Shown one piece after another: positions 1-10,440 of a stretch of DNA of 64,000 nucleotides. The stretch spans positions 8,429,350 through 8,493,349 of the forward strand of contig NW_022098049.1 of assembly GCF_002288925.2 (NCBI RefSeq), given 5' to 3'. This DNA comes from Delphinapterus leucas. Its lineage: Eukaryota; Chordata; Mammalia; Artiodactyla; Monodontidae. Both the position numbers and the translations under genes were made by a program. The first letter of the stretch is position 1. Each line of letters begins with the position of its first letter. A model generated the notes under the pieces. That model made no database searches. It saw only the letters and a list, made by a program, of their open reading frames with translations, and had not been told where the DNA came from.

Positions 1-21
1 TTTAAAAAAAAAAAATTATTG

Positions 22-302
22 GGGCTTCCCTAGTGGCACAGTGGTTGAGAATCCACCTGCCAGTGCAGGGGACATGGGTTTGAGCCCTGGTCCGGGAAGA
101 TCCCACATGCTGCGGAGCAACTAAGCCCGTGCACCACAACTACTGAACCTGTGCTCTAGAGCCCATGAGCCACAACTACCGAGCCCGCTCACCGCAACTA
201 GAGAAAGCCCGCGCTCAGCAACGAAAACCCAATGCACCCAAAAATAAAATAAATAAAACAAATAAATTAAAAAAGAACACACACAAGAAAAGAATTCTTT
301 AG
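22..302 (+). mobile_element. CHR-type SINE, long form, with TSD
   Basis: The head matches the tRNA-derived CHR SINE (GGGGCTTCCCTAGTGGC, then B-box-like GGTTTGAGCCC). The tail is the long form, with two CCACAACTAC units, then CAACTAGAGAAAGCCCG and an A/T-rich end. It is flanked by a 14-bp direct repeat (AAAAAAAATTATTG at 8-21 and 303-316), so the insertion boundaries are clear. It interrupts a reversed L1 3' end. Confidence 0.93.
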
Positions 303-560
303 AAAAAAAATTATTGAAGCATAACTGACATAAAATAGTCTGTACATAATTAAAGTATACAATTTAAAATTTTGACTATGTATATACCCATGAAACTACC
401 ATCTTAATCAGAATGGTGAGTATATCCATCAATCCCTAAAGTTTCCTCTTGCACTGTTGTCACCGATCCCTGTCACTCCTTCCACTCCCCAGCCACCTCT
501 CTACCACGTCACTGCAGCCACACGGTAAGCCTCGCCATTCTTCGAATAAGCGGGCACTTC
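303..560 (-). mobile_element. L1 3' end fragment (old, L1M-like)
   Basis: Read on the minus strand this resembles an L1 3' end. The plus strand has the familiar reversed motif of TTATTGAAGCATAACTGACATA followed by AGTATACAATTTAAAATTTTGAC. Bases 1-21 belong to the same copy, which is split by the SINE at 22-302. It is diverged and has no coding capacity. Confidence 0.7.
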
Positions 561-905
561 CCCCTCAGAGTGCTTATCTTGTTAATCCCTCCATCATCTC
601 TCACCAAGAAATGTCCTCTCCTCACCTCCTGCAAGTGTTTGTTTACTCCATTTTACTTGAAAGTAGGGCCTTCTATGGCCACCTCTCTCTGGGCTAGTAT
701 TCTCTAACACACTTGACTGATTATTTTATTGATAATGCTTATCATCCACATAAATACATATTTTATTTGTTTATTGCTTATCTCTAGCCTTGGAAAGGTC
801 CATGAAGTCAGTCAATGATTTTCTTTTTTTTAAATTCACTCTTATTTAGTAGTTAGAAAAATCCCTGGCACATAGAAAAATGAATACATATTTGTAAAGT
901 ATAAG
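560..905 (+). mobile_element. L2 LINE 3' end fragment
   Basis: The order of motifs follows the L2 3' end: a CTCCTCACCTCCTGC-like pyrimidine block, TATTTTATTTGTTTATTGC, then CTTGGAAAGGTCCATGAAG and CCTGGCACATAGAAAAATGAATAC. It is strongly diverged and non-coding. The start is approximate. Confidence 0.6.
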
Positions 906-1001
906 ATGGAAGGAGGGAAGGAAGGAAGGAAGGCAGGAAGGAAGGCAGGCAGGCAGGCAGGCAGGCAGGAAGGAAGGAAGGAAGGAAAGAAGGGAGGGAA
1001 G
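906..1001 (+). repeat. (GGAA)n/(GGCA)n compound microsatellite
   Basis: A run of GGAA units changes to about six GGCA units and then back to GGAA, ending in GAAGGGAGGGAAGG. It is purine-rich on the plus strand. Confidence 0.97.
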
Positions 1002-1467
1002 GACTCCTTTGGTTTTGCTCCATAATGCTATTTAGAACATGGCTTCCATCCTTAGAATCACTTCATCACCTAAGATGCCTGCTGGGGTTCCTGCCATAAT
1101 TCCCACTGGAGAAAGAAAGGTTAAAGGATATAAATGTGCATCTCCCAGATGAGGCAGTTCCCTTTAATCAGGATTTCAGGAAAACCTACATAATAATTAT
1201 TCTTATATCTTTATGTTCATAATGTCATCACATGAATAACTACTAGAAAAGTTAAGAAAAGGTGGTCTTTTATCCCTACTGATGTGTCCAAATTAAAGTT
1301 GGAGTTCCCTTACTAAAAACAAAGTTGTAATGGGAAACTAGCAATTCTCGCCACAAAAGACCCAAGGGCTTCTGGTGAATAAGGAAGGTTTTCCCAAATG
1401 GCATTCATCCTGGTATTTTTTTCTTTCTAAGTGTCAGGGAGATTTATAAGCTCTTTCAATATACAGT
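1002..1467. other. Unassigned non-coding DNA
   Basis: I see no gene, no recognised repeat and no long ORF here. Base composition resembles the rest of the window. Confidence 0.6.
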
Positions 1468-1500
1468 GTCAGTGTGTGTGTGTATGTATATGCGTGCGTG

Positions 1501-1534
<34 letters not shown>
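1468..1534 (+). repeat. (TG)n microsatellite
   Basis: An imperfect TG/CG/TA mix (GTGTGTATGTATATGCGTGCGTGC) runs into a pure (GT)n stretch. The short ORF at 1474-1689 owes its start to this repeat and is not a gene. Confidence 0.97.
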
Positions 1535-1537
<3 letters not shown>

Positions 1538-1745
1538 ATTGCCAGAGAGCTATAGCAGGCATCTACACACCTGGAGGAGCATCACAATTCCAATCTCTTT
1601 CCAAAAAACGGTACAGCTTAGTAAAAATTGAAAGTTTATTTATTCTATTTAGAATTCAGAAAACTGTAGTGTTCCAAGCACCTCTATAGCAATAAAAAAA
1701 TCCAACACTCTACAAATTAGATTTTTATAATCTATCATAGACCTG
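1535..1745. other. Unassigned non-coding DNA
   Basis: A short AT-rich linker between the microsatellite and the L1 copy. Nothing recognisable. Confidence 0.55.
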
Positions 1746-3592
1746 AAGTTACAGTGAAAATAACTGTGTTCAAATCTAATGAAAGACAGATGTCTCAAAA
1801 AAATAGAATAGACATGGATAGATTAAAAGTGAAAAAATGGAGAAATGTATATCATACAAACTCTAATCAAAGCTGGTGTGGCTACATTAATCTCACACAA
1901 ACTAGACCCCAGAACAAGGAATATCACAACAGATACGGAGGGACATTACATAATGATAAAGGGAACATTTCACCAAGTAGAAATAACAATTTAAAATGTC
2001 TTTGCAGTTAATATAAGTGCTTCAAAATAAAATTATGTGAAAATGATAATACTAAAAGGAAACATAGGCTATTCACAATTATAATTAGAGACTTCAACAC
2101 TCCAAGCTCAATCACTGACAAAACAGACAAACAATTATTAAGAATATAGAAGCCCTGGACAAGACTGTCAACCAACTTGACCCAATCGACAACTCCACCC
2201 AAGAAAAACAGAATACACATTCATTTCAAGTTCACGTGGAACGTTCACCAAGAAAAACCATGTTGTGAGACATAAAAAACGTTACAAAATTTAAAAGGCT
2301 TAAAATCATATAAGTTGTACTAGAAATAAACAATGGAGAAATATCTAGAAATTCCTCAAATATTTGGAGATTAAACAACATACTTCTAGATAATATATAT
2401 GTCAAAGAGGGAGTCAAAAGTAAAATTAGAAAATACTTTAACTGAATAAAAATAAAACAAAACTTACCAAAACTTGTGGAATGTAGCTAACACAGTGTTT
2501 AGAGGGAGATTTTTAGCATTAAATATTAGTGTTAAAAAAGAAGAAAGGTCTCAATCAAGGAGACCTAGCACTATATACAAATTAGATAATATACTTAAAT
2601 ATAAAACCTAAAAAATAAAACCTTTAGAAGAAAACACAGGAGAAAATAGTTTTCATCTTGGATTAAGCAAAAGTTCTTCAATATAATACCAAAAGTACAA
2701 TCCATAATGAAAATATTAATGGATTGGACTTATTGAAAAATGCTATTAAGAGAATGAAAACATAAGTCACAAACTGTGAGGAAATATTTGCAAATATAAA
2801 GACTCTCAACACTCTATAATAAAGCAAATGATCCAATCTAATATATATATATATGTATACATATATAATATAGGATATAAACAGACACTGTACATTAAAA
2901 GATGCTCATTATTAGTTATTAATGAAATGCAACTTAAGCCACAATAAGATTTTGCTACACACCTATTAGAGTGGCTAAAACAAAGTAACTGATAATACCA
3001 TATGCTGACGAGGATGCACAGCAACTGGAATTTTCGTATAGCATTCATGGGAATGCAAAATTGTATGAATTCTTGGGAAAAGTTTAGCAGCGTCTTATAA
3101 AATACACATGGACCATACAACTTCATTCCACTCTGGAGTATTCACACAAAAACTTTTATGTCAGTATTTGTTATGGCTTTGTTATTAATAACCCAAAATT
3201 GGAAACACCCAAATGGCCTTCAACTGGTGCATAAAGAAACTTTGGTACATCCATACAGTGGAATACTATTCACCAAACAGAAGGAAAGAACCACAAGCAA
3301 TACAAGGTGCAGGATTCTTAAATGCATTGTGCTAAGTGAAAGAAACTGGACTCAGAAATCTATATACTGTATATTCTATTTATATGATCCCTGGGTTAGA
3401 GTGCAGGAATTGACTACAGAGGAGTGCTGAGGACATGTTTCTGGAGGTGATAGACATGTTTTATATTTTTATATCCTGATTTGTATGGTGCTTACAAGAC
3501 TGTATGCATTTCTCAAAACTTGCCTAACACTGAAAAAGGGGAATTTTACTGCATGAAATTATACCTTAGTTTAAAAATGGGGTAAAACCTTA
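1746..3592 (+). mobile_element. L1 LINE remnant with large internal deletion
   Basis: The first part (1746-2575) follows the L1 ORF2 N-terminal region at DNA level, including a CACATTCATTTCAAGTTCACGTGG motif and AGAAGAAAGGTCTCAATCAA. From about 2600 the sequence jumps to the ORF2 C-terminal end and 3' UTR (AGAAGAAAACACAGGAGAAAAT; later ACCCAAAATTGGAAACACCC and ATTATACCTTAGTTTAAAAA). The reverse-transcriptase section that normally lies between is absent. All frames are full of stops, so nothing is translated. The antisense frame at 2806-3126 is a shadow of it. Confidence 0.85.
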
Positions 3593-3670
3593 TTAAACAT
3601 CATTCCATAAGATTTTTATGGAATAAATCTTAATAAATGTGAGATTTATTAAATAAATAAATAAATGTGA
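3593..3670. repeat. AT-rich hairpins after the L1 end
   Basis: Two small inverted repeats sit side by side: ATTCCATAA...TTATGGAAT around 3602-3623, and AATAAATCT...AGATTTATT around 3623-3652. They are followed by (AAAT)n. Probably eroded L1 tail sequence. Confidence 0.55.
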
Positions 3671-4497
3671 ATATACATAATCATGGCCTTTGAACTAGTA
3701 AAGAACTCAACTCTGTATGGATTTAGCAGTGTGTGGGTTGCAGACACTCATATGAGCCCATCCTAACGGGTATGGAACAGTGAGGATGCATTGTTAATTA
3801 ACACTAGAATCACATGGCCACTGTATTTCCAATGTTTTTGTTGTATGGCATTCATATACGTTCATGTAAAAAAATCTAAGGATGCTTTTACCTCAGGGAT
3901 ATTTATTGTTATATAAATACCTCCCTTAGTAATTTATAAAAATCTTAAACGGAGGACCTTTTCAAATATTGCAAAGGTTAATAAGATAGCTAAATCAGCT
4001 GGACTGAACTTATATTTTTAGTCACCTCCTGTCTTCCACAGTGATCCAACAGCGGTTCTGAGAAAACGAGGGCTGCACAGTGCTTATTTTTATAAGGGAT
4101 GCAGGAACTTTGACAAAGCAAAGGTACAGCCTGAAGCTGTCTTCCTTTTATGCAGTCTATAGTGCCCAAAGCTAGCTCTGTCTTATTTGCTAAGAAATAC
4201 GATTTTTTTCCATGGTCTTTGTTCTCTAGGAGAGCATCAGGACCGTTCCACCAGTGTATATGTGAAATGTAGAACACTCGGGCTGAAAAATCTTCTTGTT
4301 ATGAAACCATTTTCTCTAGAGGGACAGTTTAGCTACCTGGGACCCCAATGTGGGTGAGCTTGCTCTAGGTATCCTTCTACATAAAAATTTGGAAGAATTC
4401 TTTAATCGAAGGCATAATAATTCCAGCAAAGGATTTGTTGAGACTGAGTGAGGTCAAAATCTAAAAATAAATATATTAGCCAACTATAGTAATTCTG
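3671..4497. other. Unassigned non-coding DNA
   Basis: No repeat family recognised. A 95-codon open frame lies on the minus strand (3990-4277), but I recognise no domain and it has no neighbouring exon signals that I trust. Confidence 0.55.
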
Positions 4498-4712
4498 TTT
4501 TTTTTTTGTTTTTTTTTTTTGTGATACGCGGGCCTCTCACTGCGGTGGCCTCTCCTGTTGCAGAGCACAGGCTCCGGACGTGCAGGCTCAGCGGCCATGG
4601 CTCACGGGCCCAGCCGCTCTGCGGCATGTGGGATCTTCCCGGACCGGGGCACGAGCCCGTGTCCCCTGCATCAACAGGCGGACTCTCAGCCACTGTGCCA
4701 CCAGGGAAGCCC
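4498..4712 (-). mobile_element. CHR-type SINE, short form, reversed
   Basis: A poly-T tract is followed by the reverse complement of the short CHR form, ending CCACCAGGGAAGCCC at 4698-4712, which is the element's 5' end. I found no clear target-site duplication, so one flank has probably eroded. Several overlapping ORFs in this interval are SINE shadows. Confidence 0.95.
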
Positions 4713-5582
4713 GAGACACAGCCATTTGTTGTCATGTAGGAGGTATCCAGTTTGGCTTTCTGGGAGAGGAATAGAATATTTGACATGTTGGCTTGTCTCC
4801 CATTCTCTCTTTCCAGTTGGTCAATTGCACTGAGTGAGACAATGACCCCACTGCACTTTTCTGCATTTTCATCACCTGGCTCTTTTGGGCAGCTGCTCAG
4901 AAAATCATATCTCGTGCTCCATATTATGGCATTTCTCACAAGATGAGAGGGGTAGAAGCACCCAGGGTCTCCATGGTCATATCCAAAGGACCCCAGTGCT
5001 ATAGCTGCTGTGGTTCCGAACATGATGTTTGTGATGAAGTCCATCCAGGAGGCCAGTGCTCATCCTGGGAGTGAAGCAGATCTAAGCTGATTGCCCCTTA
5101 CTCATAGTTTTATTCCTAATGTTTTTCATGTCATTATTTTTTCATACAATCAATAAGTTCAAGGACAGAAGAAATAAAGAAGAAACTCAGTCATACAGGT
5201 TTCTAAAGGCTAAATCTGAAGATGAAGAACAGATTTTGACTGAATAACAAGGTCAAGGCTGACCCTAGGCAAATCTCTGGTTTTGATTGGTGTTTAATAA
5301 AATTCTTATTCTAAGAAGTGTCCTTTTAGTTATAGTCATATATTTCTTATTTAAGTGACAAATGTTTGAGACTGTTATTTGGTTTTTGCTAATCTATAGA
5401 AATGTGATGACATGATCAGGTTAATTATTAAGACTTGTCCAAATTTCTTAGTAGCTAGGCAGGAGTTGGCAGAGAAAGTTCATGCTTTTGCATAGAGACC
5501 TAATTGTAAAAAAAAAACAGAGAGAAAAGAAGTAAGGCTTTATGGCATAATAATTTCATGTTCTGGATAATTAAATGTGAAC
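4713..5582. other. Unassigned DNA with an antisense open frame
   Basis: On the minus strand a frame starting at 5044 stays open for about 110 codons before running into the SINE at 4712 and stopping at 4484. Its start has G at +4. I recognise no protein family in it, and its C-terminal third is purely SINE sequence, so I do not call it a gene. The rest (5045-5582) shows nothing. Confidence 0.5.
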
Positions 5583-5712
5583 CTCCATGTCTGTCTATCT
5601 AATCTATCTACCTATCTATCTATCTATATCTGTTTATCTAACTATCCATTTATCACTTATCTTTCTTTATACATATCAGATTTTGTACACACACATACAT
5701 ACATATATACAG
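5583..5712 (+). repeat. (TCTA)n / (ACAT)n imperfect microsatellite
   Basis: CTATCTATCTA-type repeats are interrupted by TTTATC units, then pass through non-repeat sequence to ACACACATACATACATATATAC near 5687-5711. Confidence 0.9.
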
Positions 5713-6109
5713 TCTTTCTTTTGGTTAACCGTTCATTTTCAAGGTTAAACACTCAGCTGGTGAACAGGGGGATTTACCTAATAGTGTTTAAGGCATCTAA
5801 AAGGAACTACAGCTTTAGAATACAGGCAGTTAAACATTGTTAATCGAAAGACTGCCTTAAGGATTAGCATCTATTATTAAGTACGTTTGTGACACGTACA
5901 GAAAAACAACCTGCCACCATGAAGGCACTATGAAAATAACGGTAGATCAAAGTGACACACAGTATTCATTTTTTGACAAGCAACCAGGGTTTGGAAAGCA
6001 CACTGGAGCACATATTAATATCTGCGTTGAAAAAGGAACCTGTGGCTGCATTCTAAGTGCTTGACAAAAGAAGAGTGGGGGAAATTCAATATTATAAACT
6101 AATAATATA
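5713..6109. other. Unassigned non-coding DNA
   Basis: Nothing recognised beyond background composition. Confidence 0.55.
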
Positions 6110-6300
6110 AATCAAGCAGTTTGTATTTACCATATATCAGGCACCAGGTTAAACACCACATAGATGTTATCTCCTTTGATCTTTCACAACATCCTTAAGT
6201 GTAAGCATGATTACCTTACTAGATCAAGAAACTGAATCCCAGAGAGTTTTAAAAATTAATCCAATGGACATAGTATTTGAATTCAGGTATGTGTGCTTAG
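6110..6300 (-). mobile_element. MIR SINE fragment
   Basis: The minus-strand MIR pattern is visible on the plus strand: ATATCAGGCACCAGGTTAAACACC, CCTTTGATCTTTCACAACATCC, AGATCAAGAAACTGAATCCCAGAGAG. Diverged, as expected for this ancient family. Confidence 0.75.
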
Positions 6301-6879
6301 AGTATGTGATTTTAAGCCACTATATGGTATGCCCCCTCACTAGCATTTATAGTGTTTCCCCAGTGCTCCAGGCACTTTACATTCATGATCTCAGGAGTCT
6401 TCTCAGCCACACTGTGCTCAGTGAGGAGAATGCTGGGACTCAGTTAAGAAAAGAGGTTTTTTTCTAAACTGTGGAACTAGTCATTGATAGAGGCCAATAC
6501 AGCCTCAAGCAATCTCATTCCAAATCCCTCATTCTTCCCAGTACTCTTAAGTTGCCGCCTAGGCTGCCAAACAACGCAGCTAGTTCAGCCTTGTGAATTC
6601 AATCTATGGTTTCTTTCCATTCCCTAATTTGTTTGATACAGAAACATACAGGTACATGAATGATTATGATGACATCAGTTAATACTCACGTATACTTATG
6701 TTTTGGAAAATCTTTTCTGCTAGTCTTCAGGCTGTTATCATACATAAGTGCTCTGTAAATAGTGTAATTTTGCTGTGCCCTTGGCAGGAGGTGAGCTCAG
6801 GGTCTTCCCACTCCACCCTCTCAGCCACTATTGATCACTTTTAAGCTACAAAAAAGGCAGTGCCACATGGTTTAAGCGA
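6301..6879. other. Unassigned non-coding DNA
   Basis: The first part (6340-6440: GTGCTCCAGGCACTTTACATTCATG and on) may be another eroded MIR. The rest is unrecognised. Confidence 0.45.
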
Positions 6880-7065
6880 GTATAGTGGCACATGCGCTCA
6901 AAAGAACAGTATATAGCTATTAAAAATGATGTGTACAAAGATTTTATAAGCAACATGAAAAGCGCTTTTATCATCACATTAAGTTAAAAAGTGGGCTGGA
7001 ATATTACAAATAAAACATGGTCTCAGGTGTGTAAATAAGGCTGCAAGGGAATCACCCTGAAAAGA
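6880..7065 (+). mobile_element. L1 3' UTR fragment (old)
   Basis: AGCTATTAAAAATGATGTGTACAAAG followed by ATTAAGTTAAAAAGTGGGCTGGA and ACAAATAAAACATGGTCTCAG matches the usual order of an old L1 3' region. Confidence 0.65.
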
Positions 7066-7139
7066 AATGTAACTTTTCAACCCTCTTTCCTGTCTCCCTT
7101 CTTTTATTGGCATCCTCGAAACTAAAAACACAGACAAAT

Positions 7140-7300
7140 GAACAAACTGTAAAGTAGCCCACCTGGCTTTGAGTTTCAGCAGTGCTATCAACTATCTGGA
7201 TCTATCTGGAAAGGGATCCTTTCAGACCTGTCCATGCTTGGGCTTAATGTCCCATCTGTCAAATAAGGAGACGGATTCTACATGACACCTGAGGGCCCCA
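7140..7300 (+). mobile_element. Possible MIR fragment
   Basis: AGTGCTATCAACTATCTGG and a later CATCTGTCAAATAAGGAGACGGATTC resemble the MIR core and the TCTGTAAAATGGGG segment. Weak. Confidence 0.4.
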
Positions 7301-7354
7301 GAGCAATATGATTTCATTTCAAAAATCGATGTAATCTGAACACGAGATCCCCTA

Positions 7355-7388
7355 TTTTGGTAAACTATTACTTTTGGTAAACTATTAC
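7355..7388 (+). repeat. 17-bp perfect tandem duplication
   Basis: TTTTGGTAAACTATTAC occurs at 7355-7371 and again at 7372-7388 with no mismatch and no gap. Confidence 0.97.
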
Positions 7389-8134
7389 ACAGAAAGACAA
7401 AAGCAGGGTTTGTTAAACCTCAGAAAATCCATGGGAGATAAGAGACTGTCACACCATTATCTTCCCAACTCAATTTTGTAAACTATTCAGGTCTATCAGC
7501 CTATTTTGTTACTCAATTTTAAAATGTTCTTTAATTAAGTCATTTGAAATTGCTTAGTTTAATTGGATTCTTGATTCTTAGTGAGACAAAAAAGCCAGTG
7601 GATTTTCTCGATGTCAAGGTACCAAGACGTCTTTTTTTTTTTTTTTTTTTTTGGCATGAAAACTGAGATGTTGGTGTTACAAACAAGATTTGAGATAATT
7701 GGATATATTCCAAACAGAGTTCAATACTTCTGTCTGGAAAAGGTCACCACAAATATGTCACATAATTTAAAGTAAACGCATTAGAGTTTTAAAATAACAA
7801 TTTTGTTTAAATTGCAAAACGTAACAGAAACAGAAAGGCTTTCTTAGGTATGGTTATTTCAAATGTTCGACTTGAAATATGTTTTAATATACAATTTTTC
7901 CTTGACATACTCAAATATCATGAAAATTTGTATTACCTTCCTTTCGAGTCTATACTCCAAAGATGGAGAGGAAATTGACCAGTTTATTCTTTCCTATCTA
8001 TCTTGCCTACAATGGAAGATATAAAATCAAACTACATCAATCCTGAAATACAGTGTTGACACTGAACCAGCATCAAAATCAATTCTTTCACATTTGAAAG
8101 AAAATTTAAAATCAGTTTATAGAGTTTTAAGGAA
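7389..8134. other. Unassigned AT-rich DNA with a T tract
   Basis: A run of T at about 7631-7652 interrupts otherwise unrecognised sequence. No SINE is attached to the T tract: the sequence after it (GGCATGAAAACTGAG) is not a CHR tail. Confidence 0.55.
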
Positions 8135-8410
8135 TTAATTTTTTAACCAATATTTAAATAACATTTTCTATGTAGTGAACACTATGCTGGACACTGCATA
8201 TTCAACAGTGAAACTCACAGCCTAACAGGCAAAATAGATGTTAATAATATAATTGTAAAAATGATCATCACAAAGTGTGTGCACAGTGTTACAATCGTCT
8301 AAGTGGTCCAGAGGAGGAACATGGCTACTGGAAGCCTTCCCCAAAGATATGCCTTTTCAGCTGAGAACAGAGGAATTAGCAGAAAGCACTTTGATCTTGT
8401 TCTCCCACTC
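8135..8410 (-). mobile_element. L2 LINE 3' fragment
   Basis: Plus-strand motifs are the reverse of the L2 3' end: TCTATGTAGTGAACACTATGCTGGACACTG, then CAGTGAAACTCACAGCC, and finally GGAAGCCTTCCCCAAAGATAT with a TTTTCAGCTGAG block. The overlapping frames at 8277-8545 are not coding. Confidence 0.65.
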
Positions 8411-8559
8411 AAGGACAATGAGACACAGAATTGTGGAGCTGATTCGATTCTTAAGGCTGTACAGCATAATGAGTACTGCAGTCAAAGCAGCAGGGGTTTA
8501 TACCCAGTCTCTACTACTTACTTAATCACCATGCAACAGAGATGATCAGTGAGACAATT

Positions 8560-8845
8560 CCGTAAATTTCTGGGTCTGTTCTAGTTATTTATTGCCAACA
8601 AACCATCTGAGATTAGCTGAAACCTTCCAGTTTTTAAGCACCGTAAGTCCCAAGTCCTACAAAAACCTTCAATTCCAGGCAAAAAGGAGCTGTTGGTTGC
8701 CTACTAACGAATCGCCCCCCAAAGTAGTGGCTACGAATATTGATTTATTATTATTATGTCTCACATTTCTGTGGGTTGTCTGGGCTTCGTTGGGATGGTT
8801 CTTGCTTGGGATCTTTCATTCAGTTGCGTGTAAATGGTAGCTGCA
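8560..8845 (-). mobile_element. Probable ancient LTR fragment (MLT-like)
   Basis: TATTGCCAACAAACCATCTGAGATTAGCTG and TATGTCTCACATTTCTGTGGGTTGTCTGGGCT match, in reverse, the 3' end of an old mammalian LTR-like repeat that is also seen at 12735, 25515, 42275, 52380 and 55700. I assign it to the ERVL-MaLR type only tentatively. Confidence 0.5.
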
Positions 8846-8859
8846 GCTTAGCTGAGCTA

Positions 8860-8950
8860 ATGCCTGTGCCATGAGGTTGTTGTGAAGTTTAACGAGTTAA
8901 TAAGTAAACGTTGATTAGCACAGTGCCTGACACGTGCAGAATATGAAACA
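8860..8950 (+). mobile_element. MIR 3' fragment
   Basis: GAGGTTGTTGTGAAGTTTAACGAGTTAATA followed by AGCACAGTGCCTGACACGTG is the 3' third of a MIR in forward orientation. Confidence 0.7.
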
Positions 8951-9029
8951 AGTTGAGCTGGTAGTAATGGCAGAATGAAGGAAAGAGAAGGGGGAAGTGA
9001 TGGCTGTAGGAAAGGGAGATATCAGTGTT

Positions 9030-9215
9030 TTCGCATCTATTCTGACAGCCATTATTCTAGATGTTTCACATACATTATCACAGTTAATCTTCCATTCATC
9101 TCCATGGAAGAGACCCTGTAATTACCCCTATTTTACAGAAAAGGAAACGGAGGCTCCAAAGTTGTAGTTACCTCCCCAAACCTCATAACAGTAGAACTAA
9201 AAGTTAAATGCAGAT
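9030..9215 (-). mobile_element. MIR SINE
   Basis: Reverse-strand MIR order is clear: TTCTAGATGTTTCACATACATTATCAC, CCCTATTTTACAGAAAAGGAAACGGAGGC, CATAACAGTAGAACTAAAAG. Confidence 0.8.
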
Positions 9216-9284
9216 TTGTGTTTGCAAAGCCTGTGAATCTTCAACCTCTGTATCTGCTTTGTGGGAAACCATGGAACAGGCTTT

Positions 9285-10233
9285 CAAAAGATTTCTGTAA
9301 AAATTTCACTCCCAGTCAAGATGATATAACAAAGATGGGAATTACCCTTTTGCATGAAACAACCAAAAATATGGGCAAAAATGTATGGGAAACCCCCCTC
9401 CCCCGCCCCAGTTTTCAAGACATCTAACAGAAGGAAGTGATCCCTGAGAGAAGGCATAGATGAATAGGTCTATGAGTGCCCCAGGTTACTATCTTGAGAG
9501 AGTTTCCAGTTCTTGGAAGAACAGAGGGAACGTAAGTTCATACAGGCTTCCTGGGTTCAGGAGGCAGAGCTGAGAGTCAGGAGAGATGAAGGTGGCTTGA
9601 ATTTTCAAGAGAAAGTACCAGAAAGAAGAGAGGCTGACTAGAGAGAAAGCTCCAGAGATCTGCAGAGGATCCCCATCAAGTATTCAGCTAGGTACTTGTC
9701 AGTGCATGTGTGGGAGGGAATTACTGGAAGCCAGAAAAAGAACCAGCTGAAAGGATTAAAGGTAACAGTGGCCACTGCCCACACAGGTCTGGGAATATTA
9801 CGTAGACTCCCCAGCCAGCCTGGAAAATCTCATGATTTAGAGGCATTGGTTAGAGTACACAGAAGGCTCTTGCCTGAGCCGTGGAGAGTAATTAGCACCT
9901 CTGATGCCACCTAACAAAACTTATAAGCAAGAAACAAAAGAATTAAACTGTTTCCAATATGTTTACTGTGTCCCAGAACACTTATTATTTATGTGTTTAT
10001 TTATGTGTTTATATTTATAGGAAAACAAAAAATGTGCTGGGTCGAACAAGGTAAAATTCCGAAGGCCAGGGCTTTAATTAAACATTACCTACCATGCAAA
10101 TAAATAAATAAGAAAATACAAGGCATAATGAAGAGAAAAATCACTCAATCTAAATTGATCCGGAATTAGTACAGATGTTATAGATAGCATACATTAAAAA
10201 TGTTATTAAAAATGACATTAAAAATGTTATTAT
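9285..10233 (+). mobile_element. Probable L1 5' UTR region (old)
   Basis: CCCAGTCAAGATGATATAACAAAGATGG, the C-rich GGGAAACCCCCCTCCCCCGC, and a long purine-rich stretch up to AAAGAATTAAACTGTTTCC resemble the 5' UTR of an old L1. This is supported by ORF1-region sequence directly downstream (10441-10910), with the SINE at 10234 inserted between them. Boundaries are uncertain. Confidence 0.5.
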
Positions 10234-10427
10234 AAGGGCTTTCCTGGTGGTGCTGATGCAGGGGACACTGGTTCGTGCCCTGGTCTGGGAGGATCCCACA
10301 TGGCGCGGAGCGGCTAGGCCTGTGAGCCATGGCTGCTGAGCCTGTGCGTCCCGAGCCTGTGCTCCGCAACGGGAGAGGCCACAGCAGCGAGAGGCCCGCG
10401 TATCGCAAAATAAAATAAAATAAAATA
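10234..10427 (+). mobile_element. CHR-type SINE, short form, internally deleted
   Basis: Compared with the other short copies here, about 22 bases are missing between CCTGGTGG and TGATGCAGG. This removes much of the A-box region. The tail is (TAAAA)n. A 13-bp target-site duplication, AAAATGTTATTAT, lies at 10221-10233 and 10428-10440, so the ends are secure. The deletion probably arose after insertion. Confidence 0.95.
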
Positions 10428-10440
10428 AAAATGTTATTAT

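Noticed and set aside
5583..5712. CRISPR-like array
   Set aside because: The repetition is a plain tetranucleotide microsatellite with no spacer structure, in vertebrate DNA.
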